Source: Shewanella abyssi
GTDB taxonomy: Bacteria; Pseudomonadota; Gammaproteobacteria; Enterobacterales; Shewanellaceae
Assembly: GCF_023284025.1 (NCBI RefSeq)
Contig: NZ_JAKIKR010000036.1
Coordinates: 1 to 51,888, forward strand
DNA length: 51,888 nt
Direction: 5' to 3'
Part shown: piece by piece, positions 50,471 to 51,888 of the stretch
Position numbering within the stretch: position 1 is the first letter of the stretch
Layout: each line of letters opens with the position of its first letter
Notes under the pieces: generated by a model
The model's database searches: none
Told to the model about the DNA's origin: nothing
Seen by the model: only the letters and a program-made list of their open reading frames with translations
Program-made: the position numbers and the translations under genes

Positions 50471-50494
50471 AGAGCCGCGATGTTTCGCGGCTCT
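50471..50494 (+). terminator. Hairpin after the Tsx-like gene
   Basis: A perfect 10-bp stem AGAGCCGCGA/TCGCGGCTCT with loop TGTT lacks a good T-run, so termination would be partial. Confidence 0.6.
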
Positions 50495-50952
50495 AACTCA
50501 TTTAACTTAACCGCAAAATTAACCGTTAAGTTATAGCGAAACTTTTATCGATTTGGTTAGATAAACATCTTAATTTTTACTTAAGCATGGACTATATTTA
50601 GATAGCTTGTTTAGGTAAGCATTAATTGAAACTGATATAAGATTTATTACGCGCTAAAACGGACTTTTCGCGGAAAGGCAGACATAAGTAGTATTTATCT
50701 CCCTTCCCGGTCTTCATGGATTCAAGTCGTGACACTCGTGTCAAGATTATTGCAGCACAAGATGTTGCAATGTGGATACCTGAATATTGACCTTAAGTTG
50801 AATATGGTTCACCACTATTCATCATTTAAGGTCTGGCAATGCTCGAAGGCCCGGCCCAAAACAATAATCAAAATAAAGCCACCTCTAAGCGCAGCCATAC
50901 GACAAATTTCTATCAAAATTTTTCATATTTGAATATGTCTCGGAGAGCTATT
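50495..50952. promoter_or_regulatory. Long deoC leader with three symmetric elements
   Basis: I see no gene in this stretch. TGACAC-TC-GTGTCA is a perfect palindrome at 50730-50743. ATTGCA-11 nt-TGCAAT at 50749-50771 contains GTTGCAAT, close to the CytR half-site GTTGCATT as I recall it. A larger stem GACCTTAA...TTAAGGTC at 50789-50833 has a second paired block TGAATA/TATTCA inside it. CytR-type control of deo genes is established in E. coli; the assignment here is inference. Confidence 0.55.
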
Positions 50953-51726
50953 ATGAGCGACTTAAAAAAAGCAGCACAACAAGCCATTAGTTTAATGGAT
51001 CTTACTACGCTAAATGATGATGATACCGATCAAAAGGTCATCGACTTATGTCATAAAGCCAAGACACCTGCTGGCGATACTGCTGCCATCTGTATTTTCC
51101 CTCGCTTCATTCCTATCGCGCGCAAAACGCTTAATGAGATTGGTGGCGATGATATCAAGATTGCAACAGTGACTAACTTCCCACACGGTAACGATGATAT
51201 TGCTATCGCAGTATTGGAAACCCGTGCCGCTGTCGCTTACGGCGCAGACGAAGTTGATGTGGTTTTCCCATACCGTGCGCTAATGGCGGGTAATGAGACT
51301 GTTGGTTTCGAACTCGTTAAAGCCTGTAAAGAAGCTTGTGGCGATGAAGCTATCTTAAAAGTCATCATTGAGTCAGGTGTACTACAAGACCCTGCTCTTA
51401 TTCGTAAGGCTTCAGAGCTAGCAATTGATGCTGGTGCAGACTTCATTAAGACCTCTACAGGTAAAGTTGCCGTTAACGCGACACTTGAAGCGGCTGAGAT
51501 CATGATGACGGTTATCAGCGAAAAGAACACTAAGGTTGGCTTTAAGCCAGCTGGCGGCGTAAAAGATGCAGCAGCTGCTGCAGAGTTTTTAGGTGTTGCT
51601 GCACGTCTTCTTGGTGATGACTGGGCGACTCCAGCTACATTCCGTTTTGGCGCTTCTAGCTTACTAACCAACCTACTGCATACGCTTGAGCTAGGTGATG
51701 TAGCAAAAGGACCACAAGGTTACTAA
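50953..51726 (+). CDS. deoC: Deoxyribose-phosphate aldolase
   Basis: DeoC splits 2-deoxyribose-5-phosphate to acetaldehyde and glyceraldehyde-3-phosphate. ATG 50953 behind CGGAGAG gives 257 residues (E. coli 259); a longer in-frame start upstream is rejected. The Schiff-base lysine is Lys166 in DFIKTSTGK, the second active lysine is Lys198 in VGFKPAGGV, and the aspartate is in DEVDVVFPY. The final codons lie in the left arm of the terminal inverted repeat. deoA, deoB and deoD would be expected next but are not in the window. Confidence 0.96.
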   Translation: MSDLKKAAQQAISLMDLTTLNDDDTDQKVIDLCHKAKTPAGDTAAICIFPRFIPIARKTLNEIGGDDIKIATVTNFPHGNDDIAIAVLETRAAVAYGADEVDVVFPYRALMAGNETVGFELVKACKEACGDEAILKVIIESGVLQDPALIRKASELAIDAGADFIKTSTGKVAVNATLEAAEIMMTVISEKNTKVGFKPAGGVKDAAAAAEFLGVAARLLGDDWATPATFRFGASSLLTNLLHTLELGDVAKGPQGY

Positions 51727-51888
51727 TCTTTACTGATTAAACTTGTTGTTAAGTGTGATCTAAATCTAATTAGGTGTATCAAAAGTCGTAATATAGTTAC
51801 ATACTAACGGACTTTTGATACACCTAATTAGATTTAGATCACACTTAACAACAAGTTTAATCAGTAAAGATTAGTAACCTTGTGGTCC
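51709..51888. repeat. Perfect 79-bp inverted repeat at the window end
   Basis: Positions 51709-51787 and 51810-51888 are exact reverse complements, separated by 22 bases. The left arm covers the last five deoC codons, the stop and 61 bases beyond. The right arm therefore repeats the deoC end on the minus strand and stops exactly at the window edge, so the symmetry may continue outside. Confidence 0.97.

Noticed and set aside
51748..51770. CRP-like site (TGTGATCTAAATCTAA) after deoC
   Set aside because: Only the left half-site matches; the right half differs from TCACA, and the sequence lies inside the suspicious terminal inverted repeat.

Overview
The window reads as a chromosomal contig from a marine-type gammaproteobacterium, most likely Shewanella or a close relative. 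The gene orders carA-carB, dnaK-dnaJ, greA/yhbY/rlmE-ftsH-folP-glmM-(tpiA)-secG-tRNA-Leu-tRNA-fMet-rimP-nusA-infB-rbfA-truB-rpsO-pnp-nlpI and yjjV-nupC-tsx-like-deoC are typical of that class, and most products closely resemble E. coli orthologues. The genus assignment is inferred from family resemblance and was not computed.

Layout. (1) 1-3060 is an AT-rich accessory patch. It holds a membrane protein of unknown function, an orphan toxin-tip-like ORF with a small membrane partner, an N-terminally truncated Rhs core with its own variable tip and a second small membrane partner, and a structured non-coding stretch. It looks like the decayed 3' end of an Rhs locus. (2) 3115-8941 is a transport and sensing block: an NCS2 purine permease behind a PurR-like box, then a BtsS/BtsR (LytS/LytTR) two-component pair and a CstA-family transporter. 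The transporter promoter carries three direct repeats at an exact 21-bp period. (3) 9333-13846 holds the proline genes proB-proA, a secreted beta-rich protein and an EamA/DMT exporter. (4) 14067-17286 is dnaK-dnaJ behind a textbook sigma-32 promoter. It is followed by seven 50-bp tandem repeats and a periplasmic M48 metalloprotease lipoprotein. (5) 18752-25690 holds fklB, dapB, carAB and greA. (6) 25786-39502 is the large housekeeping superoperon for RNA, translation and membrane functions: yhbY, rlmE, ftsH, folP, glmM, tpiA, secG, two tRNAs, rimP, nusA, infB, rbfA, truB and rpsO. (7) 39599-46826 has an antisense GGDEF/EAL protein inserted between rpsO and pnp, then nlpI and prfC. (8) 47000-51726 is a nucleoside uptake and catabolism cluster: a YjjV-like TatD hydrolase, NupC, a Tsx-like outer-membrane channel and DeoC.

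How genes work together: the nucleoside cluster forms a path from outer-membrane channel to inner-membrane symporter to deoxyribose-phosphate cleavage. BtsSR probably senses an extracellular carbon source (pyruvate in E. coli) and switches on the adjacent transporter. Superoperon genes serve transcription elongation, translation initiation, ribosome maturation and envelope synthesis.

Many starts are non-ATG. Those assigned from family length and Shine-Dalgarno position include TTG for carA, ftsH, folP and rimP, and GTG for btsR, glmM and pnp.

The last 180 bases form a perfect 79-bp inverted repeat that re-enters the deoC 3' end and stops at the window edge. That is either a fold-back assembly artefact or a real large palindrome. 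I found no CRISPR array, transposase, integrase or rRNA. The most unusual items are the Rhs tip/immunity remnants, the 7 x 50-bp array, the triple BtsR-like repeat, the perfect 22-bp palindrome beside yhbY, and the terminal inverted repeat.
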